Positions 52,178 through 59,732 of a DNA stretch of 64,000 bases are shown here, piece by piece. The position numbers and the translations under genes were made by a program. This DNA comes from JANQOH01 sp965242575. GTDB taxonomy: Bacteria > Pseudomonadota > Alphaproteobacteria > UBA7887. The number at the start of each line of letters is the position of its first letter. The stretch's first letter is position 1. The DNA lies in NCBI GenBank assembly GCA_965242575.1, contig OZ251461.1, forward strand, positions 2,852,001 through 2,916,000, written 5' to 3'. Under the pieces are notes generated by a model. That model searched no databases, was not told the origin of the DNA, and saw only the letters and a list, made by a program, of their open reading frames with translations.

Positions 52178-53359
52178 ATGGCGCCGAAGATCGCGCGGCG
52201 CGCAGGCGTTGCGCCGTTCCACGCCATGGAGGTGCTGCGGGCGGCCAACGCGCGCGAGGCCGCCGGCGCGCGGGTGCTGCATCTCGAGGTCGGCGAACCG
52301 GCGGCCGGCGCGCCGGAGCGCGTGCTCGCCGCCGCCGGCCGCGCGCTCGCCGAAGGCGGGCTGGGCTACACCGAGGCGCTCGGCCTGCCGGCGCTGCGCG
52401 CCCGCATCGCCCGCCATTACGGCGAGCGGTACGGCCTCGCCATCGACCCCGCGCGGGTGGCGGTGACCGCCGGCGCGTCCGGCGCGTTCGTCCTGGCGTT
52501 CCTCGCCGCCTTCGACCCCGGCGACCGGGTGGCGCTGGCGGAGCCCTGCTACCCGGCCTACCGCAACATCCTCGGCGCGCTGGGGATCGAGGCGGTGGCG
52601 CTGCCCTCCGGCCGGGCGCGGCGCTTCCAGCCCGACCCGGCGATGCTGGAGGCCGCGGCGCCGCTCGACGGCGTGGTCCTCGCCAGCCCCTCCAACCCCA
52701 CCGGGAGCATGATGGCGGAGCCGGCGCTGGCGGCCGTCGCCGCGTGGGCGCGGGAGTCCGGCGCGCGGCTGGTCTCGGACGAAATCTATCACGGGATAAC
52801 CTACGGAATGCGCGAATCGACGGCGCTCGCGCACGACCCGGCGGCCGTCGTCGTCAACAGTTTCTCCAAATATTTCGGCATGACGGGGTGGCGGCTGGGC
52901 TGGGCCGTGGTTCCGGAGGAGCTGGCGGGGGCGTTCGAGCGGCTGGCGCAGAACCTGTTCATCTCGCCGTCGGCGCCGGCGCAGCGCGCGGCGCTGGCGG
53001 CGTTCGACTGCCGCGCCGAACTCGACGCCCGCGTCGCCGCCTACGCGCGCAACCGCGAGGTCCTGCTGCGCCGCCTGCCGGAGGCCGGGTTCGGCCCCTT
53101 CGCCCCGGCGGACGGCGCCTTCTACGTCTATGCCGGGATCGGCGACCTGGCGGCGGACTCGCGCGCGCTGTGCGCGGACATGCTGGACGAACTCGGCGTC
53201 GCGGCGACTCCGGGGATCGACTTCGACCGCCGCCGGGGCGGAGGTTTCGTCCGTTTCTCCTTCGCCGGGGCGGAGGCGGACATCGCGCTCGCGGCGGAGC
53301 GCCTGGCGGCGGCTTACGGCTCCGGCGCGGGGGCGGCGCGGCGCGATGCGGCGAAATAG
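52178..53359 (+). CDS. PLP-dependent class I/II aminotransferase
   Basis: A 393-residue fold-type I aminotransferase. RVLHLEVGEPAAGAPERV-type N-terminus, GYTEALGLPALRARIARHYGERYG, PCYPAYRNILGALG, the PLP-phosphate region SNPTGSMM and the Schiff-base lysine in VVNSFSKYFGMTGWRLGW. The pattern is that of aspartate/branched aminotransferases; the amino donor is not determinable. It is monocistronic by spacing. Confidence 0.9.
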   Translation: MAPKIARRAGVAPFHAMEVLRAANAREAAGARVLHLEVGEPAAGAPERVLAAAGRALAEGGLGYTEALGLPALRARIARHYGERYGLAIDPARVAVTAGASGAFVLAFLAAFDPGDRVALAEPCYPAYRNILGALGIEAVALPSGRARRFQPDPAMLEAAAPLDGVVLASPSNPTGSMMAEPALAAVAAWARESGARLVSDEIYHGITYGMRESTALAHDPAAVVVNSFSKYFGMTGWRLGWAVVPEELAGAFERLAQNLFISPSAPAQRAALAAFDCRAELDARVAAYARNREVLLRRLPEAGFGPFAPADGAFYVYAGIGDLAADSRALCADMLDELGVAATPGIDFDRRRGGGFVRFSFAGAEADIALAAERLAAAYGSGAGAARRDAAK

Positions 53360-53505
53360 CCGATGTGGCAAAATAGCTACGGGGCGCGGTTTTCCGCGAT
53401 TCCCCGCCCGCGCGGCGGTCCGCCGCGCCCGGCCGCCCTATATCCCCTTCCAGGCGCCGCCTTTCGCCATGCTTCCGTCGCGGCGGCGCAGGATGGAGAC
53501 AGGCC

Positions 53506-53697
53506 ATGACGACGCCGACCCGCGCCCCGAAACTTCCGGACTCCGCGCTCCTCCGCGCCGCCGCGCCGCGCCGCGCCGGGCGGATCGACCCCCCCGCCGC
53601 CGCGCATCGCCCGCCCGCCGCGCCGGGGCCGCTGCGCCGGCCCGCCTACGCCAGCATCGTCGCCGGCTACCGCAGCGCGTTCGGCGTCTGCACCTGA
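53506..53697 (+). CDS. Small Pro/Ala/Arg-rich peptide, possible gene
   Basis: Sixty-three codons after a good ribosome site (GGAGACAGG, about two to ten bases before ATG 53506). The N-terminal two thirds are Pro/Ala/Arg-rich and the end reads PAYASIVAGYRSAFGVCT. No family is recognised. It stands alone between the aminotransferase and the convergent hydratase, with the NHLP peptide beyond. It could be a real small peptide or a chance frame; GC-rich DNA produces many such frames. Confidence 0.35.
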   Translation: MTTPTRAPKLPDSALLRAAAPRRAGRIDPPAAAHRPPAAPGPLRRPAYASIVAGYRSAFGVCT

Positions 53698-53711
53698 GAG
53701 GCCGGCGGCCC

Positions 53712-54503
53712 TTATTCCGGGACGGTCGCCGGGAGTCGGTCGAAGGCGACCTCGACCGAGCCGAACGGACCGAAATCGGCGCAGATCGTCTGGCCCGGCT
53801 TCGGGACCACCGGATCGTCGCAAACGTTCCCCGTCGTCGCCACGTCGCCGGCGGCGAGCGCGAGGCCGCGCCGCGCCAGCGCGTTCGCCAGCCACACCAG
53901 CGCGTTCATCGGGTCGCCGAGCGCGTTCGCGCCCATGCCCCGCGCCGTGGGGACGCCGTCGACCGACACCGCCAGCGGAGTCCGCGCCCGGTCGATGACG
54001 CGCCAGTCCGCCGCCTCCTTGCCGCGGACGAAGTAGGCGTGCACGCCGTTGTCGGCGACGGTCTCGCGGATGTTTATCTTCCATGCCCGCTCGTAGCGGC
54101 TGTCGACCATTTCGACGGCGGGGAAGACGGCGCCGACCGCGTCCGCCACCTCCGCCTCGTCGTAGGGCGCGCCGGCGGCGGGGAGTCCGCGCGCCATGCG
54201 GAAGGCGATCTCCGGCTCCAGGATCGGGTTGTGGAAGCGCTCCAGCGCGATTCGCGCCGGGGCGTCGGCCGCGTCCTGCGCGAACATGCGCCCGAAGAAC
54301 GGCTCGTCCACCCGCGAGATGCGCTGCGCCATGGCGCTGGTGCAGCCGATCTTCCAGCCGATGGGCGCGGCGCCGATGCGCGCGGCGAGGGCGTCCTGGA
54401 TCGCGTAGGCGGCGTCCAGGTCCGCCGGCGGCTCCGGCAGCGCCGCGATGGGCGCGCCGCCGCCGCGCGCCGCCATCAGGACGTCGAGGTTCGTCGCGCT
54501 CAC
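53712..54503 (-). CDS. 2-keto-4-pentenoate hydratase family protein
   Basis: A 263-residue MhpD-like protein. AYAIQDALAARIGAAPIGWKIGCTSAMAQ, EPFFGRMF, LEPEIAFRM with metal-binding glutamates, AVEMVDSRY and GNVCDDPVVPKPGQTICADFG are present. These enzymes hydrate 2-oxopent-4-enoates from aromatic ring cleavage. GTG 54503 overlaps the upstream NHLP peptide stop by four bases, an unusual partnership. Confidence 0.9.
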   Translation of the reverse strand: MSATNLDVLMAARGGGAPIAALPEPPADLDAAYAIQDALAARIGAAPIGWKIGCTSAMAQRISRVDEPFFGRMFAQDAADAPARIALERFHNPILEPEIAFRMARGLPAAGAPYDEAEVADAVGAVFPAVEMVDSRYERAWKINIRETVADNGVHAYFVRGKEAADWRVIDRARTPLAVSVDGVPTARGMGANALGDPMNALVWLANALARRGLALAAGDVATTGNVCDDPVVPKPGQTICADFGPFGSVEVAFDRLPATVPE

Positions 54504-54769
54504 GGCCGCCGCCCCGGCCCGGGCGGGACGCCGGCGAGGCCGCCATAGACCGCCTCCAGCGCGTCGTCGGAGAGCGCGCCGGATTCCGGCGGCAGGACCA
54601 GGTGCACCGTCTCCGGCGTGTCCTCGACGACGCGCACCCTCTTCACCCCCGCGGGCAGCTCCAGCCCGGCCGCGTCGAGCGCCGCCCTCGGGTCCGTCGC
54701 CACCCGCGAACGGAAGCCCGCATCCTCGCGCCAGTTCCGGGCGAAGGAGCGGAACACGGATTCGCCCAC
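54500..54769 (-). CDS. NHLP-type (nitrile hydratase-like leader) RiPP precursor peptide
   Basis: Eighty-nine residues from GTG 54769, which has GAGGAGG about eight bases upstream. It matches the NHLP leader: FARNWREDAGFRSRVATDPRAALDAAGLELPAGV, then KRVRVVEDTPETVHLVLPPE, then ALSDDALEAVYGG with Gly76-Gly77 as cleavage motif. The core would be 12 residues, LAGVPPGPGRRP. The VVEDTPETVHLVLPP block is the strongest recognition element. It is coupled to the hydratase gene; no modification or export genes are near. A start 35 codons upstream is possible but the added sequence is low-complexity. Confidence 0.75.
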   Translation of the reverse strand: MGESVFRSFARNWREDAGFRSRVATDPRAALDAAGLELPAGVKRVRVVEDTPETVHLVLPPESGALSDDALEAVYGGLAGVPPGPGRRP

Positions 54770-54904
54770 CGCCGCGCCTCCTCGTTCTCCCGTCGCAACC
54801 GCGCTCCTTCTAGCGCGCGGCGGGCGCAAAGTCAAGCCGGCGCGGCGTGCGGCGCCATCGGCGCTCCCGTGCATTGCGGCGGCCGATTCGTATAGAATCG
54901 GACC

Positions 54905-56098
54905 ATGCCCCCGAATCGCCGCCTTGCCGCAACCGCCGCCGCCGCCGCGCTGGCCGCGGCCGCGCCGTTCGCGGCGGGCGCCGCGGAGGGCCTCTACGCC
55001 CGCGCCGAAATCGGCGCCTTCTCGCTCGACCTGCCCGTCTCCACCCCGTTCATCGAGACCGACTCCCGCGAGCGCCTAGCGGGCTTCCTGCCGCGCTCCG
55101 GCGCGGCGCGGCGGACGGCGCCGATGCTCCGCGCCGCCATCGGCGGCCGCGTGGCGGCGTTCGGCCGCGGCGCCTGGGTCGAGGCGCGCGGGTTCGCCGC
55201 GAAGCGCCGCGCGTCCTTCGCCGCCGGATACGCCGGCACGAGCGACCTGTGGGACTCGCTGGAGGCGCGGCACATCGGCGTGGCGGAGGCGGAGCTGCGC
55301 GGCTGGAGCGTCGCCGAACGCGAGGCGCGGCGGGGGGAGATTCTCGCCGACCCCGCGCGCCGCCAGGCCCTGCTCGACGCCATCGGCGCCGAGAATCGCC
55401 TGCGCTTCGCCGGCTGGATCGGCGCCATCGACGGCGCGCCGCTCGAATACGCGCCCAACTTCCTCTGGGGCGACGAGATGCGGCTGCGCTCCGGCGAGAA
55501 GACGGCGTATTGGGGCGGCGGTCCGATTATCGGCCTGCCCCTCCGCTCCGGCGCGGGCGGCGAGGTCTCCGTTTTCGCCGGGGCGGATGTCCGCGTCCTC
55601 GACCGCCGCCTCGACACTTTCGCCTGGGAGGCGACCAACCGCCGCCCGGACGAGAATTTCCTGACCCTGGACGAGCGCCTGCGCGCCTCCTGGCTCGGCG
55701 TCGTCGCCGGCGCCCGCGCGGCGCTTCCGCTCGCCGAACGCTGGGCGCTGTCCGCCTCCGGCGAGGCCGGCCTGTTCCGCCTCGCCTCCGAATACCGCGG
55801 CCGCCAGCGCACGGTCCTGTCTCCGCCCGCGGACATCGACCTGCGGACCGCCCTCGACCTCCGCGACACGCGCGCCGCCGCCGCATTCCGCGCCGAGGCG
55901 GCGCTGGAGGCCGGCCCGTTCTCCGGCGCCGTCCTCCGCCTCGGCGCGGGGCTGGAATACCTCTCGCACGTCCCGTTCGTCCGCTACGCGCGCCCGGGCG
56001 ACCGCTTCGGCGACCGCGCCCCCCACGACCCGGCGCGCCTGGACTGGACGAGCGCGCTCGGCTGGTTCGGCGTCCTCTCGCTGCGCCTCGCGTTCTGA
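54905..56098 (+). CDS. Outer-membrane beta-barrel-like protein
   Basis: A 397-residue protein with a signal peptide (AATAAAAALAAAAPFAAGAAEG) and amphipathic beta-strand alternation throughout (LYARAEIGAFSLDLP, AWVEARGFAAKRRASFAAGY, EVSVFAGADVRVLDRRL). It ends VLSLRLAF with a terminal Phe, as in outer-membrane barrels. No exact family is recognised. A -10-like TATAGA lies at 54891-54896, only nine bases before the ATG, so the transcript may be leaderless. Confidence 0.75.
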   Translation: MPPNRRLAATAAAAALAAAAPFAAGAAEGLYARAEIGAFSLDLPVSTPFIETDSRERLAGFLPRSGAARRTAPMLRAAIGGRVAAFGRGAWVEARGFAAKRRASFAAGYAGTSDLWDSLEARHIGVAEAELRGWSVAEREARRGEILADPARRQALLDAIGAENRLRFAGWIGAIDGAPLEYAPNFLWGDEMRLRSGEKTAYWGGGPIIGLPLRSGAGGEVSVFAGADVRVLDRRLDTFAWEATNRRPDENFLTLDERLRASWLGVVAGARAALPLAERWALSASGEAGLFRLASEYRGRQRTVLSPPADIDLRTALDLRDTRAAAAFRAEAALEAGPFSGAVLRLGAGLEYLSHVPFVRYARPGDRFGDRAPHDPARLDWTSALGWFGVLSLRLAF

Positions 56099-56112
56099 CG
56101 CGCGGGGCCGTC

Positions 56113-56165
56113 CGGGATCGGGCCTCGCCGCCGGAAGGCGGCGGTCGCGCCGGTCCTCGATCCCG
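56113..56165 (+). terminator. Nested hairpin between the barrel-protein gene and htpG
   Basis: Outer arms CGGGATCG (56113-56120) and CGATCCCG (56158-56165) enclose an inner stem CGCCGCC/GGCGGCG with a GGAA loop (56126-56143). There is no T-tract, so it is a weak terminator or mRNA-stabilising structure. Confidence 0.4.
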
Positions 56166-56189
56166 TCTGGCGCGCGCGCGGCGCCGGCC

Positions 56190-56218
56190 TTGAATCCGCG
56201 CCGCCGCCGCCGCACATT
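56190..56218 (+). promoter_or_regulatory. Candidate promoter of htpG
   Basis: TTGAAT (56190-56195) and CACATT (56213-56218), 17-base spacer, 33 bases before the start. The -10 is weak; a heat-shock sigma factor might also use this region. Confidence 0.35.
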
Positions 56219-56251
56219 CCGGCGCGGGAGCAACGCGGAGCGGGGCGCGCG

Positions 56252-58153
56252 ATGAGCGAAAAGGCGGCGGCGGGGGCCGAAACCCGCGAGTTCCAGGCCG
56301 AGATCGGCAAGCTTCTCGACCTGATGGTGAACTCGCTCTACTCCAACAAGGAGATTTTCCTCCGCGAGTTGCTCTCCAACGCCTCCGACGCCTGCGACCG
56401 GCTGCGTTACGCCGCCATCGCCCGGCCGGAGCTCCTCGCCGACGACCCCGAACTCGCGGTGTCGGTGGAGGTCGACCGCAAGGCGCGCCTCGTCCGCGTC
56501 GTCGACAACGGCGTCGGCATGAACCGCGGCGAGTTGATAGCGAACCTGGGCTCGGTCGCGCGGTCGGGGACCGAGGCGTTCGTCGCCGGGTTGAGCGGCG
56601 ACGCGGCGGCGGACTCCAGCCTCATCGGCCGGTTCGGCGTCGGCTTCTACTCCGCCTTCATGGTCGCCGACCGCGTCTCCGTAACCTCCCGCAAGGCGGG
56701 GGAGGAGGAGGCGTGGCTCTGGCGCTCCGACGGCAAGGGCGCCTACACCGTGGCGCCCGCCGAGCGCGCCGGGCGCGGCGCTACGGTCGAGTTGCACATC
56801 CGCCGCGGCAAGGAATTCGACGAATATCTCGACGAAACCCGCCTGCGCGCCATCGTCAAGACGTGGTCCGACCACATCCCCCTGCCGATCCGCTTCGCCG
56901 GCGCGGACGGCGCGGCTGAGACGGTCAACGCGGCCCGCGCCCTGTGGACCCGTCCGAAGGCGGACGTCTCGGCGGAGCAATACACCGAGTTCTACCGCCA
57001 CGCCGCCCACGCCTTCGACGAACCCTGGCTCACCCTCCACAACAAGGCGGAGGGCAGGATCGAATACGCCAGCCTGCTGTTCGTCCCCTCGACCGCGCCG
57101 TTCGACCTCTTCCATCCCGAACGCAAACACGGGGTGAAGCTTTACGTCCGCCGCGTGTTCGTCACCGACGATTGCGAGGGGCTGGTTCCGCGCTGGCTGC
57201 GCTTCCTGCGCGGGGTCGTCGATTCCGAGGACCTGCCGCTCAACGTCAGCCGCGAGACGCTCCAGCGCAATCCGGTCCTCGCGCGCATCCGCACGGCGCT
57301 GGTCAAGCGGGTTCTCGGCGCGCTGGAGCGCAAGGCGGCGAAGGAGCCGGCGGCCTACGCCGAATTCTGGGGCAATTTCGGCGCGGCGCTCAAGGAGGGA
57401 GTCTATGAGGACTCCGAATACCGCGACCGCCTGCTCAAGCTCCTCCGCGCGAAATCGACCCGCGGCGACGAGCTCGCGAGCCTCGCCGATTACGTCTCGC
57501 GGATGAAGGCGGGGCAGACGGAGATCTACACCATTACCGGCGAGAGCGCCGACGCGCTGCGCGCCAGCCCGCAGATCGAGGGCTTCGCGGCGCGCGGCGT
57601 CGAGGTCCTGCTGTTCGACGACCCGGTGGACGACTTCTGGCTCGGCGCGGTCCGCGAATTCGACGGCAAGCCGTTCAAGTCCGTCACCCGCGGCGACGTC
57701 GACCTGTCCGGCATAGCCGCCGGCGGCGCGGGAGAGGACGCGCCCGCCGAGCCGGAATCGCCCCCCGCCGAGGGCATGGGCGCGCTGGTCGCGGCGTTCA
57801 AGGAGGCGCTGGCGGACAAGGTGCGGGACGTGCGCGCCTCGGCGCGGCTGACCGACAGCGCGGTCTGCCTGGTCGCCGACGAGTCCGGCCTGGACATGCA
57901 TCTGGAGCGCATGTTGAAGCAGCACCGCCAGCTGGATTCGGCGGGCCGCAAGATCCTCGAGCTCAACCCGTCCAACCCGCTGATCGCCGCGTTGGCGGCG
58001 CGCGCCGATGCGTCTCCGTCCGACCCGGCGCTGGCCGAGGCGGCGGCGTTGCTTCTCGACCAAGCGCGCATCGTCGAGAGCGAGCCCGTCCCCGACCCCG
58101 CCGCCTTCGCCCGCCGCATGACCGAGACGATGGCCCGCGCCCTCGGCGCGTAA
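56252..58153 (+). CDS. htpG: Molecular chaperone HtpG (Hsp90)
   Basis: A 633-residue ATP-dependent chaperone. The N-terminal GHKL ATPase domain has EIGKLLDLMVNSLYSNKEIFLRELLSNASDACD, VVDNGVGMNRGELI and IGRFGVGFYSAFMVAD; the middle domain has SAEQYTEFYRHA and PLNVSRETLQRNPVL. The length matches bacterial HtpG, and the C-terminal dimerisation domain is complete. ATG 56252 precedes EAGAETREFQAEIGKLL-like start residues. Confidence 0.96.
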   Translation: MSEKAAAGAETREFQAEIGKLLDLMVNSLYSNKEIFLRELLSNASDACDRLRYAAIARPELLADDPELAVSVEVDRKARLVRVVDNGVGMNRGELIANLGSVARSGTEAFVAGLSGDAAADSSLIGRFGVGFYSAFMVADRVSVTSRKAGEEEAWLWRSDGKGAYTVAPAERAGRGATVELHIRRGKEFDEYLDETRLRAIVKTWSDHIPLPIRFAGADGAAETVNAARALWTRPKADVSAEQYTEFYRHAAHAFDEPWLTLHNKAEGRIEYASLLFVPSTAPFDLFHPERKHGVKLYVRRVFVTDDCEGLVPRWLRFLRGVVDSEDLPLNVSRETLQRNPVLARIRTALVKRVLGALERKAAKEPAAYAEFWGNFGAALKEGVYEDSEYRDRLLKLLRAKSTRGDELASLADYVSRMKAGQTEIYTITGESADALRASPQIEGFAARGVEVLLFDDPVDDFWLGAVREFDGKPFKSVTRGDVDLSGIAAGGAGEDAPAEPESPPAEGMGALVAAFKEALADKVRDVRASARLTDSAVCLVADESGLDMHLERMLKQHRQLDSAGRKILELNPSNPLIAALAARADASPSDPALAEAAALLLDQARIVESEPVPDPAAFARRMTETMARALGA

Positions 58154-58238
58154 ACCCGGGGCGCGCGGGCGTCCGTTCGCGATCGCGCGGCGACTCCGCT
58201 ATCATGGGGCGTTCGGCGGTGCGGAAGGGAGCGGGATC

Positions 58239-58523
58239 GTGGCCAGCCTTACGATTCGCAAGCTCGACGACGAAGTGAAGTCGCGCCTTCGCGCCCGCGC
58301 GAACGGAAACGGTCGCTCGATGGCGGCCGAGGCGCGGGCGATCCTCCGCGAGGCGGTGGCGCCCGGCCCGGACGGGGGCGGCGAACCCGCGGCGGCCGAC
58401 CGCCGGCAAGAGGGTCGAACGCCGCACGAGCGCCGCGAGGATTGCTTCGAGGCGATGTCGGAATACCCCCTTCGCATGAATATGCCCTGGGAGGAGCTGA
58501 GAGGCCTGACCAGAGAGCCATGA
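58239..58523 (+). CDS. Antitoxin, FitA/VapB-like ribbon-helix-helix (module 1)
   Basis: A 94-residue protein. Residues 1-40 read VASLTIRKLDDEVKSRLRARANGNGRSMAAEARAILREAV, the FitA-type RHH pattern that dimerises and binds the operon operator. The C-terminal tail, of low conservation, should bind the PIN toxin. A TATCAT -10 at 58200-58205 lies upstream. GTG start. It overlaps the toxin start by four bases (ATGA). Confidence 0.87.
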   Translation: MASLTIRKLDDEVKSRLRARANGNGRSMAAEARAILREAVAPGPDGGGEPAAADRRQEGRTPHERREDCFEAMSEYPLRMNMPWEELRGLTREP

Positions 58524-58936
58524 TGCTTCTCGATACGAACGTTCCCATATATGCGTTCGATACGTCCTCTATTCATTGCGGTTGGGCCCGGAACGTCATC
58601 GCCGACGCGGTCGCAACGGAGGGGGCGGCGGTCAACGCCATAGTTCTCGTCGAGATATGCGTCGGCGCTGCGGACCCGTCGACCGCGGTCGATCGAATTC
58701 GCCGCTGGGGCGTTCGGACGTTCGATCTTCCCGCCGCCGCCGCTGAAATTTGCGCGGAGGGGTATCGATTATACAGGCGGCGGAGACGCGGGCATTCGGG
58801 CGCCGCCGCGCCCCGCACGCCATTGCCGGACTTCTTCATCGGCGCACATGCGCAGGCGATGCAATGGCGCCTCGCCACTGCGGACACCGCGAGATTCGCC
58901 AGCTATTTCCCGTCGATCCCGTTGAAATCTCCGTAA
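58520..58936 (+). CDS. PIN-domain toxin, VapC/FitB-like (module 1)
   Basis: A 138-residue PIN RNase. MLLDTNVPIYAFDTS holds the first catalytic Asp, AIVLVEICVG the conserved Glu, and LPDFFIGAHAQAMQWRLATADTARF the last acidic residues. It is expected to cleave tRNA or rRNA when released from its antitoxin. Start ATG 58520 overlaps the antitoxin stop. Confidence 0.88.
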   Translation: MMLLDTNVPIYAFDTSSIHCGWARNVIADAVATEGAAVNAIVLVEICVGAADPSTAVDRIRRWGVRTFDLPAAAAEICAEGYRLYRRRRRGHSGAAAPRTPLPDFFIGAHAQAMQWRLATADTARFASYFPSIPLKSP

Positions 58937-59024
58937 TCCTCGGCCGGGGCGTTCGCGCCGCGCTCCCGGCGGCGGCGCGGATACGCTACAATGCCCCGGC
59001 GCATCGAGTAGGGAGGGCGCGATC

Positions 59025-59303
59025 ATGGCGAATCTGACCATCGGCGATCTCGACGACGAGGCGCGGAGGCGCCTGTGCATTCGCGCCGCGGGGAACGCCC
59101 GCTCGATGGAGGAGGAGGCGCGCGCCATCCTCCGCGAGGCGCTCGGATGCGGCGCGGACGAATGCGCAGCGCCGCCGGAAGACCTGGCGGCCGCCATCCA
59201 CGATCTGTTCGCTCCCCTCGGCGGGCTGGAGATCGACCTTCCGCCGCGCGAGAAGGTTCGGGAGCCGCCGGATTTCAATTCGCCGGAATACGACCGGACA
59301 TAG
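59025..59303 (+). CDS. Antitoxin, FitA/VapB-like ribbon-helix-helix (module 2)
   Basis: A 92-residue protein beginning MANLTIGDLDDEARRRLCIRAAGNARSMEEEARAILREAL, clearly related to module 1. The tail contains LFAPLGGLEIDLPPRE, a toxin-binding segment common in FitA-type antitoxins. TACAAT at 58987-58992 is a good -10, 33 bases upstream, although no convincing -35 accompanies it. Confidence 0.88.
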   Translation: MANLTIGDLDDEARRRLCIRAAGNARSMEEEARAILREALGCGADECAAPPEDLAAAIHDLFAPLGGLEIDLPPREKVREPPDFNSPEYDRT

Positions 59304-59309
59304 CCGGCG

Positions 59310-59732
59310 GTGCTCCTTCTGGACACCAACGTCGTGTCCGAACTCGCGCGCCCGCATCCGGATCCGGGCGTGGCTGCCTGGACGAGACAGCGCCCGGCGG
59401 ACAGCTTGTTCTTCTCCGCGGTAGGAGAAGCCGAGCTGCGCCACGGCGTCGCCATCATGCCGCCGGGCCGGCGCCGAACGGCGCTGGCCAACGCGCTGGA
59501 GCGAATGATGGCGCTCTATTTCGCCGGACGCATCCTCCCGTTCGACTCCGCCGCCGCCCGCGCCTACGCCGTCATCATGGCGGACCGCCGGCGGATGGGC
59601 CTCCACGCCGCCCGGGCGGACAGCCAGATCGCCGCCATCGCGCGTGCGCACGGAATGGCCGTGGCGACCCGCAACATCGGCGACTTCGCCGCCGCCGGAG
59701 TCGACCTCATCGACCCATGGACCGCCGCATGA
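59310..59732 (+). CDS. PIN-domain toxin, VapC/FitB-like (module 2)
   Basis: A 140-residue PIN RNase. MLLLDTNVVSELARPHPD-like start (GTG), SAVGEAELRHGVAIMPPG with the conserved Glu, and ARADSQIAAIARAHGMAVATRNIGDFAAAGVDLIDPW with the remaining acidic residues. The family is the FitB-like VapC. Its stop overlaps the hsdR start by four bases, coupling a toxin gene to a restriction operon. Confidence 0.9.
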   Translation: MLLLDTNVVSELARPHPDPGVAAWTRQRPADSLFFSAVGEAELRHGVAIMPPGRRRTALANALERMMALYFAGRILPFDSAAARAYAVIMADRRRMGLHAARADSQIAAIARAHGMAVATRNIGDFAAAGVDLIDPWTAA

